Shown in pieces: positions 46,997 through 59,690 of a stretch of DNA of 64,000 nucleotides. The stretch is taken from NCBI GenBank assembly GCA_911728455.2, contig OU452227.1, positions 20,245,431 through 20,309,430 on the forward strand. The letters are read 5' to 3'. Position numbers and translations under genes: made by a program. Under the pieces are notes generated by a model. The model was not told the DNA's origin. It searched no databases and saw nothing but the letters and a program-made list of their open reading frames with translations. Numbering within the stretch: the stretch's first letter is position 1; every line of letters starts with the position of its first letter. The DNA is from Marthasterias glacialis. Its lineage: Eukaryota > Echinodermata > Asteroidea > Forcipulatida > Asteriidae.

Positions 46997-49900
46997 TTGT
47001 TTTCACTCTGTTACAGTTTCGTGTACAAAAGTGCCATTAGACAGGCGTTTGAAGCGCATTCGGAGCAGCCCCGCTCCCTGGTAGTTTCAAGGCGGAAGAT
47101 GGCCCTGGCTGGCCGGGAAAACCGGATTTTCGGATGCAGGACTATGGCAGCTACCTGCAGGTACAAGAAATTTCTCTCTAGCCCCATTATTTCTGGAGTT
47201 ATTGGCCATGGCGCTGCCGACTTCTTTATTCGTTTTTTTTTTTTTTTTTTTTGCTGGCTTCAGTCCAGCACACACGTAGCGGCCTTGGCTATTGTTGACG
47301 TACACAGAGCATGGCCGTTTGCACTGGACATCTTCTGGGTGTCCTCACTCCGCGGTCCCTGGCATCCTCCCTGTTAATCCCACAGCCCCAAGACCGGCAT
47401 TTTCGGAAAGCCCATGAGCAGGGCTTTCTAACAGTGTCAGACTTGTCAGTTTTCCGCCAATAATTTGGGAGATAGGGCCGTTGCTAAGTTTTGTTTTCAC
47501 TCTGTTACAGTTTCGTGTACAAAAGTGCCGTTAGACAGGCGTTTGAAGCGCATTCGGAGCAGCCCCGCTCCCTGGTAGTTTCAAGGCGGAAGATGGCCCT
47601 GGCTGGCCGGGAAAACCGGATTTTCGGATGCAGGACTATGGCAGCTACCTGCAGGTACAAGAAATTTCTCTCTAGCCCCATTATTTCTGGAGTTATTGGC
47701 CATGGCGCTGCCGACTTCTTTTTTAGTTTTTTTTTTTTTTTTTGCTGGCTTCAGTCCAGCACACACGTAGCGGCCTTGGCTATTGTTGACGTACACAGAG
47801 CATGGCCGTTTGCACTGGACATCTTCGGGGTGTCCTCACTCCGCGGTCCCTGGCATCCTCCCTGTTAATCCCACAGCCCCAAGACCGGCATTTTCGGAAA
47901 GCCCATGAGCAGGGCTTTCTAACAGTGTCAGACTTGTCAGTTTTCCGCCAATAATTTGGGAGATAGGGCCGTTGCTAAGTTTTGTTTTCACTCTGTTACA
48001 GTTTCGTGTACAAAAGTGCCATTAGACAGGCGTTTGAAGCGCATTCGGAGCAGCCCCGCTCCCTGGTAGTTTCAAGGCGGAAGATGGCCCTGGCTGGCCG
48101 GGAAAACCGGATTTTCGGATGCAGGACTATGGCAGCTACCTGCAGGTACAAGAAATTTCTCTCTAGCCCCATTATTTCTGGAGTTATTGGCCATGGCGCT
48201 GCCGACTTCTTTTTTATTTTTTTATTTTTTTTTGCTGGCTTCAGTCCAGCACACACGTAGCGGCCTTGGCTATTGTTGACGTACACAGAGCATGGCCGTT
48301 TGCACTGGACATCTTGGGGGTGTCCTCACTCCGCGGTCCCTGGCATCCTCCCTGTTAATCCCACAGCCCGAAGACCGGCATTTTCGGAAAGCCCATGAGC
48401 AGGGCTTTCTAACAGTGTCAGACTTGTCAGTTTTCCGCCAATAATTTGGGAGATAGGGCCGTTGCTAAGTTTTGTTTTCACTCTGTTACAGTTTCGTGTA
48501 CAAAAGTGCCATTAGACAGGCGTTTGAAGCGCATTCGGAGCAGCCCCGCTCCCTGGTAGTTTCAAGGCAGAAGATGGCCCTGGCTGGCCGGGAAAACCGG
48601 ATTTTCGGATGCAGGACTATGGCAGCTACCTGCAGGTACAAGAAATTTCTCTCTAGCCCCATTATTTCTGGAGTTATTGGCCGTGGCGCTGCCGACTTCT
48701 TTTTTCGTTTTTTTTTGCTGGCTTCAGTCCAGCACACACGTAGCGGCCTTGGCTATTGTTGACGTACACAGAGCATGGCCGTTTGCACTGGACATCTTCT
48801 GGGTGTCCTCACTCCGCGGTCCCTGGCATCCTCCCTGTTAATCCCACAGCCCGAAGACCGGCATTTTCGGAAAGCCCATGAGCAGGGCTTTCTAACAGTG
48901 TCAGACTTGTCAGTTTTCCGCCAATAATTTGGGAGATAGGGCCGTTGCTAAGTTTTGTTTTCACTCTGTTACAGTTTCGTGTACAAAAGTGCCATTAGAC
49001 AGGCGTTTGAAGCGCATTCGGAGCAGCCCCGCTCCCTGGTAGTTTCAAGGCGGAAGATGGCCCTGGCTGGCCGGGAAAACCGGATTTTCGGATGCAGGAC
49101 TATGGCAGCTACCTGCAGGTACAAGAAATTTCTCTCTAGCCCCATTATTTCTGGAGTTATTGGCCGTGGCGCTGCCGACTTCTTTTTTTGTATTTTTTTG
49201 CTGGTTTCAGTCCAGCACACCCGTAGCGGCCTTGGCTATTGTTGACGTACACAGAGCATGGCCGTTTGCACTGGACATCTTCGGGGTGTCCTCACTCCGC
49301 GGTCCCTGGCATCCTCCCTGTTAATCCCACAGCCCCAAGACCGGCATTTTCGGAAAGCCCATGAGCAGGGCTTTCTAACAGTGTCAGACTTGTCAGTTTT
49401 CCGCCAATAATTTGGGAGATAGGGCCGTTGCTAAGTTTTGTTTTCACTCTGTTACAGTTTCGTGTACAAAAGTGCCATTAGACAGGCGTTTGAAGCGCAT
49501 TCGGAGCAGCCCCGCTCCCTGGTAGTTTCAAGGCGGAAGATGGCCCTGGCTGGCCGGGAAAACCGGATTTTCGGATGCAGGACTATGGCAGCTACCTGCA
49601 GGTACAAGAAATTTCTCTCTAGCCCCATTATTTCTGGAGTTATTGGCCGTGGCGCTGCCGACTTCTTTTTTCGTTTTTTTTTGCTGGCTTCAGTCCAGCA
49701 CACACGTAGCGGCCTTGGCTATTGTTGACGTACACAGAGCATGGCCGTTTGCACTGGACATCTTCTGGGTGTCCTCACTCCGCGGTCCCTGGCATCCTCC
49801 CTGTTAATCCCACAGCCCGAAGACCGGCATTTTCGGAAAGCCCATGAGCAGGGCTTTCTAACAGTGTCAGACTTGTCAGTTTTCCGCCAATAATTTGGGA

Positions 49901-52862
49901 GATAGGGCCGTTGCTAAGTTTTGTTTTCACTCTGTTACAGTTTCGTGTACAAAAGTGCCATTAGACAGGCGTTTGAAGCGCATTCGGAGCAGCCCCGCTC
50001 CCTGGTAGTTTCAAGGCGGAAGATGGCCCTGGCTGGCCGGGAAAACCGGATTTTCGGATGCAGGACCATGGCAGCTACCTGCAGGTACAAGAAATTTCTC
50101 TCTAGCCCCATTATTTCTGGAGTTATTGGCCATGGCGCTGCCGACTTCTTTTTTCGTTTTTTTTTTTTTTTTTTTTTTTGCTGGCTTCAGTCCAGCACAC
50201 ACGTAGCGGCCTTGGCTATTGTTGACGTACACAGAGCATGGCCGTTTGCACTGGACATCTTCGGGGTGTCCTCACTCCGCGGTCCCTGGCATCCTCCCTG
50301 TTAATCCCACAGCCCGAAGACTGGCATTTTCGGAAAGCCCATGAGCAGGGCTTTCTAACAGTGTCAGACTTGTCAGTTTTCCGCCAATAATTTGGGAGAT
50401 AGGGCCGTTGCTAAGTTTTGTTTTCACTCTGTTACAGTTTCGTGTACAAAAGTGCCATTAGACAGGCGTTTGAAGCGCATTCGGAGCAGCCCCGCTCCCT
50501 GGTAGTTTCAAGGCGGAAGATGGCCCTGGCTGGCCGGGAAAACCGGATTTTCGGATGCAGGACTATGGCAGCTACCTGCAGGTACAAGAAATTTCTCTCT
50601 AGCCCCATTATTTCTGGAGTTATTGGCCGTGGCGCTGCCGACTTCTTTTTTCGTTTTTTTTTGCTGGTTTCAGTCCAGCACACACGTAGCGGCCTTGGCT
50701 ATTGTTGACGTACACAGAGCATGGCCGTTTGCACTGGACATCTTGGGGGTGTCCTCACTCCGCGGTCCCTGGCATCCTCCCTGTTAATCCCACAGCCCGA
50801 AGACCGGCATTTTCGGAAAGCCCAAGAGCAGGGCTTTCTAACAGTGTCAGACTTGTCAGTTTTCCGCCAATAATGTGGGAGATAGGGCCGTTGCTAAGTC
50901 TTGTTTTCACTCTGTTACAGTTTCGTGTACAAAAGTGCCATTAGACAGGCGTTTGAAGCGCATTCGGAGCAGCCCCGCTCCCTGGTAGTTTCAAGGCGGA
51001 AGATGGCCCTAGCTGGCCGGGAAAACCGGATTTTCGGATGCAGGACTATGGCAGCTACCTGCAGGTACAAGAAATTTCTCTCTAGCCCCATTATTTCTGG
51101 AGTTATTGGCCATGGCGCTGCCGACTTCTTTTTTCGTTTTTTTTTTTTTTTTTTTGCTGGCTTCAGTCCAGCACACACGTAGCGGCCTTGGCTATTGTTG
51201 ACGTACACAGAGCATGGCCGTTTGCACTGGACATCTTCGGGGTGTCCTCACTCCGCGGTCCCTGGCATCCTCCCTGTTAATCCCACAGCCCCAAGACCGG
51301 CATTTTCGGAAAGCCCATGAGCAGGGCTTTCTAACAGTGTCAGACTTGTCAGTTTTCCGCCAATAATTTGGGAGATAGGGCCGTTGCTAAGTTTTGTTTT
51401 CACTCTGTTACGGTTTCGTGTACAAAAGTGCCATTAGACAGGCGTTTGAAGCGCATTCAGAGCAGCCCCGCTCCCTGGTAGTTTCAAGGCGGAAGATGGC
51501 CCTGGCTGGCCGGGAAAACCGGATTTTCGGATGCAGGACCATGGCAGCTACCTGCAGGTACAAGAAATTTCTCTCTAGCCCCATTATTTCTGGAGTTATT
51601 GGCCTTGGCGCTGCCGACTTCTTTTTTCGTTTTTTTTTGCTGGTTTCAGTCCAGCACACACGTAGCGGCCTTGGCTATTGTTGACGTACACAGAGCATGG
51701 CCGTTTGCACTGGACATCTTCGGGGTGTCCTCACTCCGCGGTCCCTGGCATCCTCCCTGTTAATCCCACAGCCCGAAGACCGGCATTTTCGGAAAGCCCA
51801 AGAGCAGGGCTTTCTAACAGTGTCAGACTTGTCAGTTTTCCGCCAATAATTTGGGAGATAGGGCCGTTGCTAAGTCTTGTTTTCACTCTTTTACAGTTTC
51901 GTGTACAAAAGTGCCATTAGACAGGCGTTTGAAGCGCATTCGGAGCAGCCCCGCTCCCTGGTAGTTTCAAGGCGGAAGATGGCCCTGGCTGGCCGGGAAA
52001 ACCGGATTTTCGGATGCAGGACTATGGCAGCTACCTGCAGGTACAAGAAATTTCTCTCTAGCCCCATTATTTCTGGAGTTATTGGCCATGGCGCTGCCGA
52101 CTTCTTTTTTCGTTTTTTTTTTTTTTTTTTGCTGGCTTCAGTCCAGCACACACGTAGCGGCCTTGGCTATTGTTGACGTACACAGAGCATGGCCGTTTGC
52201 ACTGGACATCTTCGGGGTGTCCTCACTCCGCGGTCCCTGGCATCCTCCCTGTTAATCCCACAGCCCCAAGACCGGCATTTTCGGAAAGCCCATGAGCAGG
52301 GCTTTCTAACAGTGTCAGACTTGTCAGTTTTCCGCCAATAATTTGGGAGATAGGGCCGTTGCTAAGTTTTGTTTTCACTCTGTTACAGTTTCGTGTACAA
52401 AAGTGCCATTAGACAGGCGTTTGAAGCGCATTCGGAGCAGCCCCGCTCCCTGGTAGTTTCAAGGCGGAAGATGGCCCTGGCTGGCCGGGAAAACCGGATT
52501 TTCGGATGCAGGACTATGGCAGCTACCTGCAGGTACAAGAAATTTCTCTCTAGCCCCATTATTTCTGGAGTTATTGGCCATGGCGCTGCCGACTTCTTTA
52601 TTCGGTTTTTTTTTTTTTTTTTTTGCTGGCTTCAGTCCAGCACACACGTAGCGGCCTTGGCTATTGTTGACGTACACAGAGCATGGCCGTTTGCACTGGA
52701 CATCTTCTGGGTGTCCTCACTCCGCGGTCCCTGGCATCCTCCCTGTTAATCCCACAGCCCGAAGACCGGCATTTTCGGAAAGCCCATGAGCAGGGCTTTC
52801 TAACAGTGTCAGACTTGTCAGTTTTCCGCCAATAATTTGGGAGATAGGGCCGTTGCTAAGTT

Positions 52863-53856
52863 TTGTTTTCACTCTGTTACAGTTTCGTGAACAAAAGTGC
52901 CATTAGACAGGCGTTTGAAGCGCATTCGGAGCAGCCCCGCTCCCTGGTAGTTTCAAGGCGGAAAATGGCCCTGGCTGGCCGGGAAAACCGGATTTTCGGA
53001 TGCAGGACCATGGCAGCTACCTGCAGGTACAAGAAATTTCTCTCTAGCCCCATTATTTCTGGAGTTATTGGCCATGGCGCTGCCGACTTCTTTTTTCGTT
53101 TTTTTTTTTTTTTTTTTTTGCTGGCTTCAGTCCAGCACACACGTAGCGGCCTTGGCTATTGTTGACGTACACAGAGCATGGCCGTTTGCACTGGACATCT
53201 TCGGGGTGTCCTCACTCCGCGGTCCCTGGCATCCTCCCTGTTAATCCCACAGCCCCAAGACCGGCATTTTCGGAAAGCCCATGAGCAGGGCTTTCTAACA
53301 GTGTCAGACTTGTCAGTTTTCCGCCACTAATTTGGGAGATAGGGCCGTTGCTAAGTTTTGTTTTCACTCTGTTACAGTTTCGTGTACAAAAGTGCCATTA
53401 GACAGGCGTTTGAAGCGCATTCGGAGCAGCCCCGCTCCCTGGTAGTTTCAAGGCGGAAGATGGCCCTGGCTGGCCGGGAAAACCTGATTTTCGGATGCAG
53501 GACTATGGCAGCTACCTGCAGGAACAAGAAATTTCTCTCTAGCCCCATTATTTCTGGAGTTATTGGCCGTGGCGCTGCCGACTTCTTTTTTCGTTTTTTT
53601 TTTTTTTTTTTTTTTTTTGCTGGCTTCAGTCCAGCACACACGTAGCGGCCTTGGCTATTGTTGACGTACACAGAGCATGGCCGTTTGCACTGGACATCTT
53701 CTGGGTGTCCTCACTCCGCGGTCCCTGGCATCCTCCCTGTTAATCCCACAGCCCGAAGACCGGCATTTTCGGAAAGCCCATGAGCAGGGCTTTCTAACAG
53801 TGTCAGACTTGTCAGTTTTCCGCCAATAATTTGGGAGATAGGGCCGTTGCTAAGTT
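52863..53856 (+). repeat. Dimer GTGAACAAAAG / GGAACAAG, copy 1
   Basis: Units 109-110. The first has TTTCGTGAACAAAAG, GGAAAATGGCC and GGACCATGG; the second has GAAAACCTGATT and CTGCAGGAACAAG, which removes the GT of the donor-like site. It is followed at once by a second copy. Confidence 0.9.
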
Positions 53857-54848
53857 TTGTTTTCACTCTGTTACAGTTTCGTGAACAAAAGTGCCATTAG
53901 ACAGGCGTTTGAAGCGCATTCGGAGCAGCCCCGCTCCCTGGTAGTTTCAAGGCGGAAAATGGCCCTGGCTGGCCGGGAAAACCGGATTTTCGGATGCAGG
54001 ACCATGGCAGCTACCTGCAGGTACAAGAAATTTCTCTCTAGCCCCATTATTTCTGGAGTTATTGGCCATGGCGCTGCCGACTTCTTTTTTCGTTTTTTTT
54101 TTTTTTTTTTTTTGCTGGCTTCAGTCCAGCACACACGTAGCGGCCTTGGCTATTGTTGACGTACACAGAGCATGGCCGTTTGCACTGGACATCTTCGGGG
54201 TGTCCTCACTCCGCGGTCCCTGGCATCCTCCCTGTTAATCCCACAGCCCCAAGACCGGCATTTTCGGAAAGCCCATGAGCAGGGCTTTCTAACAGTGTCA
54301 GACTTGTCAGTTTTCCGCCACTAATTTGGGAGATAGGGCCGTTGCTAAGTTTTGTTTTCACTCTGTTACAGTTTCGTGTACAAAAGTGCCATTAGACAGG
54401 CGTTTGAAGCGCATTCGGAGCAGCCCCGCTCCCTGGTAGTTTCAAGGCGGAAGATGGCCCTGGCTGGCCGGGAAAACCTGATTTTCGGATGCAGGACTAT
54501 GGCAGCTACCTGCAGGAACAAGAAATTTCTCTCTAGCCCCATTATTTCTGGAGTTATTGGCCGTGGCGCTGCCGACTTCTTTTTTCGTTTTTTTTTTTTT
54601 TTTTTTTTTTGCTGGCTTCAGTCCAGCACACACGTAGCGGCCTTGGCTTCTGTTGACGTACACAGAGCATGGCCGTTTGCACAGGACATCTTGGGGGTGT
54701 CCTCACTCCGCGGTCCCTGGCATCCTCCCTGTTAATCCCACAGCTCCAAGACCGGCATTTTAGGAAAGCCCATGAGCAGGGCTTTCTAACAGTGTCAGAC
54801 TTGTCAGTTTTCCGCCAATAATTTGGGAGATAGGGCCGTTGCTAAGTT
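53857..54848 (+). repeat. Dimer GTGAACAAAAG / GGAACAAG, copy 2
   Basis: Units 111-112, with the same markers as 52863-53856. The second unit carries extra private changes: GGCTTCTGTTG, GCACAGGACATC, CTTGGGGG, CAGCTCCAAG and CATTTTAGG. Confidence 0.88.
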
Positions 54849-55344
54849 TTGTTTTCACTCTGTTACAGTTTCGTGTACAAAAGTGCCATTAGACAGGCGT
54901 TTGAAGCGCATTCGGAGCAGCCCCGCTCCCTGGTAGTTTCAAGGCGGAAGATGGCCCTGGCTGGCCGGGAAAACCGGATTTTCGGATGCAGGACTATGGC
55001 AGCTACCTGCAGGTACAAGAAATTTCTCTCTAGCCCCATTATTTCTGGAGTTATTGGCCATGGCGCTGCCGACTTCTTTTTTCGGTTGTTTTTTTTTTTT
55101 TTTTTTGCTGGCTTCAGTCCAGCACACACGTAGCGGCCTTGGCTATTGTTGACGTAAACAGAGCATGGCCGTTTGCACTGGACATCTTCGGGGTGTCCTC
55201 ACTCCGCGGTCCCTGGCATCCTCCCTGTTAATCCCACAGCCCCAAGACCAGCATTTTCGGAAAGCCCATGAGCAGGGCTTTCTAACAGTGTCAGACTTGT
55301 CAGTTTTCCGCCAATAATTTGGGAGATAGGGCCGTTGCTAAGTT

Positions 55345-55729
55345 TTGTTTTCACTCTGTTACAGTTTCGTGTACAAAAGTGCCATTAGACAGGCGTTTGA
55401 AGCGCATTCGGAGCAGCCCCGCTCCCTGGTAGTTTCAAGGCGGAAGATGGCCCTGGCTGGCCGGGAAAACCAAATTTTCGGATGCAGGATTATGGCAGCT
55501 ACCTGCAGGTACAAGAAATTTCTCTCTAGCCCCATTATTTCTGGAGTTATTGGCCGTGGCGCTGTCGACTTCTTTTTTCGTTTTTTTTTTTTTTTTTTTT
55601 TTTGCTGGTTTCAGTCCAGCACACACGTAGCGGCCTTGGCTATTGTTGACGTACACAGAGCATGGCCGTTTGCACTGGACATCTTCAGTTTTCCGCCAAT
55701 AATTTGGGAGATAGGGCCGTTGCTAAGTT
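55345..55729 (+). repeat. Unit 114, shortened by a 111-bp deletion
   Basis: Normal sequence continues to GGACATCTTC, which joins at about 55686 to AGTTTTCCGCC. The CCGCGG segment, the GAAAGCCC/GGGCTTTC inverted repeat and TAACAGTGTC are all missing. TC precedes both breakpoints, a 2-bp microhomology. The unit is 385 bp against 496 bp for its neighbour. It is the largest indel in the window. Confidence 0.95.
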
Positions 55730-56723
55730 TTGTTTTCACTCTGTTACAGTTTCGTGTACAAAAGTGCCATTAGACAGGCGTTTGAAGCGCATTCGGAGCA
55801 GCCCCGCTCCCTGGTAGTTTCAAGGCGGAAGATGGCCCTGGCTGGCCGGGAAAACCGGATTTTCGGATGCAGGACTATGGCAGCTACCTGCAGGTACAAG
55901 AAATTTCTCTCTAGCCCCATTATTTCTGGAGTTATTGGCCGTGGCGCTGTCGACTTCTTTTTTCGTTTTTTTTTTTTTTTTTTTTTTGCTGGTTTCAGTC
56001 CAGCACACACGTAGCGGCCTTGGCTATTGTTGACGTACACAGAGCATGGCCGTTTGCACTGGACATCTTCGGGGTGTCCTCACTCCGCGGTCCCTGGCAT
56101 CCTCCCTGTTAATCCCACAGCCCCAAGACCGGCATTTTCGGAAAGCCCATGAGCAGGGCTTTCTAACAGTGTCAGACTTGTCAGTTTTCCGCCAATAATT
56201 TGGGAGATAGGGCCGTTGCTAAGTTTTGTTTTCACTCTGTTACAGTTTCGTGTACAAAAGTGCCATTAGACAGGCGTTTGAAGCGCATTCGGAGCAGCCC
56301 CGCTCCCTGGTAGTTTCAAGGCGGAAGATGGCCCTGGCTGGCCGGGAAAACCGGATTTTCGGATGCAGGATTATGGCAGCTACCTGCAGGTACAAGAAAT
56401 TTCTCTCTAGCCCCATTATTTCTGGAGTTATTGGCCGTGGCGCTGTCGACTTCTTTTTTCGTTTTTTTTTTTTTTTTTTTTTTTTGCTGGTTTCAGTCCA
56501 GCACACACGTAGCGGCCTTGGCTATTGTTGACGTACACAGAGCATGGCCGTTTGCACTGGACATCTTCGGGGTGTCCTCACTCCGCGGTCCCTGGCATCC
56601 TCCCTGTTAATCCCACAGCCCCAAGACCGGCATTTTCGGAAAGCCCATGAGCAGGGCTTTCTAACAGTGTCAGACTTGTCAGTTTTCCGCCACTAATTTG
56701 GGAGATAGGGCCGTTGCTAAGTT
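55345..56723 (+). repeat. GTCGAC subfamily cluster, units 114-116
   Basis: Three consecutive units have GGCGCTGTCGACTTC instead of GGCGCTGCCGACTTC, creating a GTCGAC hexamer, together with long T runs followed by GCTGGTTTCAG. The same variant occurs at 59691-60189, 60190-60685 and 62172-62667. Confidence 0.88.
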
Positions 56724-59690
56724 TTGTTTTCACTCTGTTACAGTTTCGTGTACAAAAGTGCCATTAGACAGGCGTTTGAAGCGCATTCGGAGCAGCCCCG
56801 CTCCCTGGTAGTTTCAAGGCGGAAGATGGCCCTGGCTGGCCGGGAAAACCGGATTTTCGGATGCAGGACTATGGCAGCTACCTGCAGGTACAAGAAATTT
56901 CTCTCTAGCCCCATTATTTCTGGAGTTATTGGCCGTGGCGCTGCCGACTTCTTTATTCGGCTTTTTTTTTTTTTTTTTTGCTGGCTTCAGTCCAGCACAC
57001 ACGTAGCGGCCTTGGCTATTGTTGACGTACACAGAGCATGGCCGTTTGCACTGGACATCTTCGGGGTGTCCTCACTCCGCGGTCCCTGGCATCCTCCCTG
57101 TTAATCCCACAGCCCCAAGACCGGCATTTTCGGAAAGCCCATGAGCAGGGCTTTCTAACAGTGTCAGACTTGTCAGTTTTCCGCCACTAATTTGGGAGAT
57201 AGGGCCGTTGCTAAGTTTTGTTTTCACTCTGTTACAGTTTCGTGTACAAAAGTGCCATTAGACAGGCGTTTGAAGCGCATTCGGAGCAGCCCCGCTCCCT
57301 GGTAGTTTCAAGGCGGAAGATGGCCCTGGCTGGCCGGGAAAACCGGATTTTCGGATGCAGGACTATGGCAGCTACCTGCAGGTACAAGAAATTTCTCTCT
57401 AGCCCAATTATTTCTGGAGTTATTGGCCATGGCGCTGCCGACTTCTTTTTTCGTTTTTTTTTTTTTTTTTTTTGCTGGCTTCAGTCCAGCACACACGTAG
57501 CGGCCTTGGCTATTGTTGACGTACACAGAGCATGGCCGTTTGCACTGGACATCTTCGGGGTGTCCTCACTCCGCGGTCCCTGGCATCCTCCCTGTTAATC
57601 CCACAGCCCCAAGACCGGCATTTTCGGAAAGCCCATGAGCAGGGCTTTCTAACAGTGTCAGACTTGTCAGTTTTCCGCCAATAATTTGGGAGATAGGGCC
57701 GTTGCTAAGTTTTGTTTTCACTCTGTTACAGTTTCGTGTACAAAAGTGCCATTAGACAGGCGTTTGAAGCGCATTCGGAGCAGCCCCGCTCCCTGGTAGT
57801 TTCAAGGCGGAAGATGGCCCTGGCTGGCCGGGAAAACCGGATTTTCGGATGCAGGACTATGGCAGCTACCTGCAGGTACAAGAAATTTCTCTCTAGCCCC
57901 ATTATTTCTGGAGTTATTGGCCGTGGCGCTGCCGACTTCTTTATTCGGCTTTTTTTTTTTTTTTTTTTGCTGGCTTCAGTCCAGCACACACGTAGCGGCC
58001 TTGGCTATTGTTGACGTACACAGAGCATGGCCGTTTGCACTGGACATCTTCGGGGTGTCCTCACTCCGCGGTCCCTGGCATCCTCCCTGTTAATCCCACA
58101 GCCCCAAGACCGGCATTTTCGGAAAGCCCATGAGCAGGGCTTTCTAACAGTGTCAGACTTGTCAGTTTTCCGCCACTAATTTGGGAGATAGGGCCGTTGC
58201 TAAGTTTTGTTTTCACTCTGTTACAGTTTCGTGTACAAAAGTGCCATTAGACAGGCGTTTGAAGCGCATTCGGAGCAGCCCCGCTCCCTGGTAGTTTCAA
58301 GGCGGAAGATGGCCCTGGCTGGCCGGGAAAACCGGATTTTCGGATGCAGGACTATGGCAGCTACCTGCAGGTACAAGAAATTTCTCTCTAGCCCAATTAT
58401 TTCTGGAGTTATTGGCCATGGCGCTGCCGACTTCTTTTTTCGTTTTTTTTTTTTTTTTTTTTTTGCTGGCTTCAGTCCAGCACACACGTAGCGGCCTTGG
58501 CTATTGTTGACGTACACAGAGCATGGCCGTTTGCACTGGACATCTTCGGGGTGTCCTCACTCCGCGGTCCCTGGCATCCTCCCTGTTAATCCCACAGCCC
58601 CAAGACCGGCATTTTCGGAAAGCCCATGAGCAGGGCTTTCTAACAGTGTCAGACTTGTCAGTTTTCCGCCAATAATTTGGGAGATAGGGCCGTTGCTAAG
58701 TTTTGTTTTCACTCTGTTACAGTTTCGTGTACAAAAGTGCCATTAGACAGGCGTTTGAAGCGCATTCGGAGCAGCCCCGCTCCCTGGTAGTTTCAAGGCG
58801 GAAGATGGCCCTGGCTGGCCGGGAAAACCGGATTTTCGGATGCAGGACTATGGCAGCTACCTGCAGGTACAAGAAATTTCTCTCTAGCCCCATTATTTCT
58901 GGAGTTATTGGCCGTGGCGCTGCCGACTTCTTTATTCGGCTTTTTTTTTTTTTTTTTGCTGGCTTCAGTCCAGCACACACGTAGCGGCCTTGGCTGTTGT
59001 TGACGTACACAGAGCATGGCCGTTTGCACTGGACATCTTCGGGGTGTCCTCACTCCGCGGTCCCTGGCATCCTCCCTGTTAATCCCACAGCCCCAAGACC
59101 GGCATTTTCGGAAAGCCCATGAGCAGGGCTTTCTAACAGTGTCAGACTTGTCAGTTTTCCGCCACTAATTTGGGAGATAGGGCCGTTGCTAAGTTTTGTT
59201 TTCACTCTGTTACAGTTTCGTGTACAAAAGTGCCATTAGACAGGCGTTTGAAGCGCATTCGGAGCAGCCCCGCTCCCTGGTAGTTTCAAGGCGGAAGATG
59301 GCCCTGGCTGGCCGGGAAAACCGGATTTTCGGATGCAGGACTATGGCAGCTACCTGCAGGTACAAGAAATTTCTCTCTAGCCCAATTATTTCTGGAGTTA
59401 TTGGCCATGGCGCTGCCGACTTCTTTTTTCGGTTGTTTTTTTTTTTTTTTTTGCTGGCTTCAGTCCAGCACACACGTAGCGGCCTTGGCTATTGTTGACG
59501 TAAACAGAGCATGGCCGTTTGCACTGGACATCTTCGGGGTGTCCTCACTCCGCGGTCCCTGGCATCCTCCCTGTTAATCCCACAGCCCCAAGACCAGCAT
59601 TTTCGGAAAGCCCATGAGCAGGGCTTTCTAACAGTGTCAGACTTGTCAGTTTTCCGCCAATACTTTGGGAGATAGGGCCGTTGCTAAGTT
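56724..59690 (+). repeat. Three tandem ABAB dimers (988-991 bp each)
   Basis: The dimers are 56724-57711, 57712-58702 and 58703-59690. The A unit has TTTATTCGGCTTT with GGCCGTGG and a CCGCCACTAATTTG tail. The B unit has AGCCCAATTATT with GGCCATGG. The pair returns at 62668-63656, and unit 131 is the A form again. The last B unit (59196) differs by CGGTTGTTTT, GTAAACAGAG and ACCAGCATTTT, which it shares with the unit at 54849. Confidence 0.88.

Larger units (their letters stand above)
39194..51876 (+). repeat. Array domain 4: short-T and long-T units intermixed, units 81-106
   Basis: Unit starts: 39194, 39676, 40166, 40657, 41146, 41629, 42112, 42605, 43088, 43579, 44062, 44553, 45046, 45529, 46022, 46514, 46997, 47491, 47982, 48472, 48955, 49438, 49921, 50418, 50901, 51394. 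Twelve of the 26 units are 482-483 bp. A subset (starts 41146, 41629, 42605, 43579, 45046, 46514, 48955) shares the T-tract form TTGTATTTTTTTGCTGG together with ACACCCGTAGCGG instead of ACACACGTAGCGG. Several of these also have TGTTACGGTTTC and AAGAATTTTTTCTC. These linked markers define a clear subfamily that alternates with long-T units. Confidence 0.88.
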
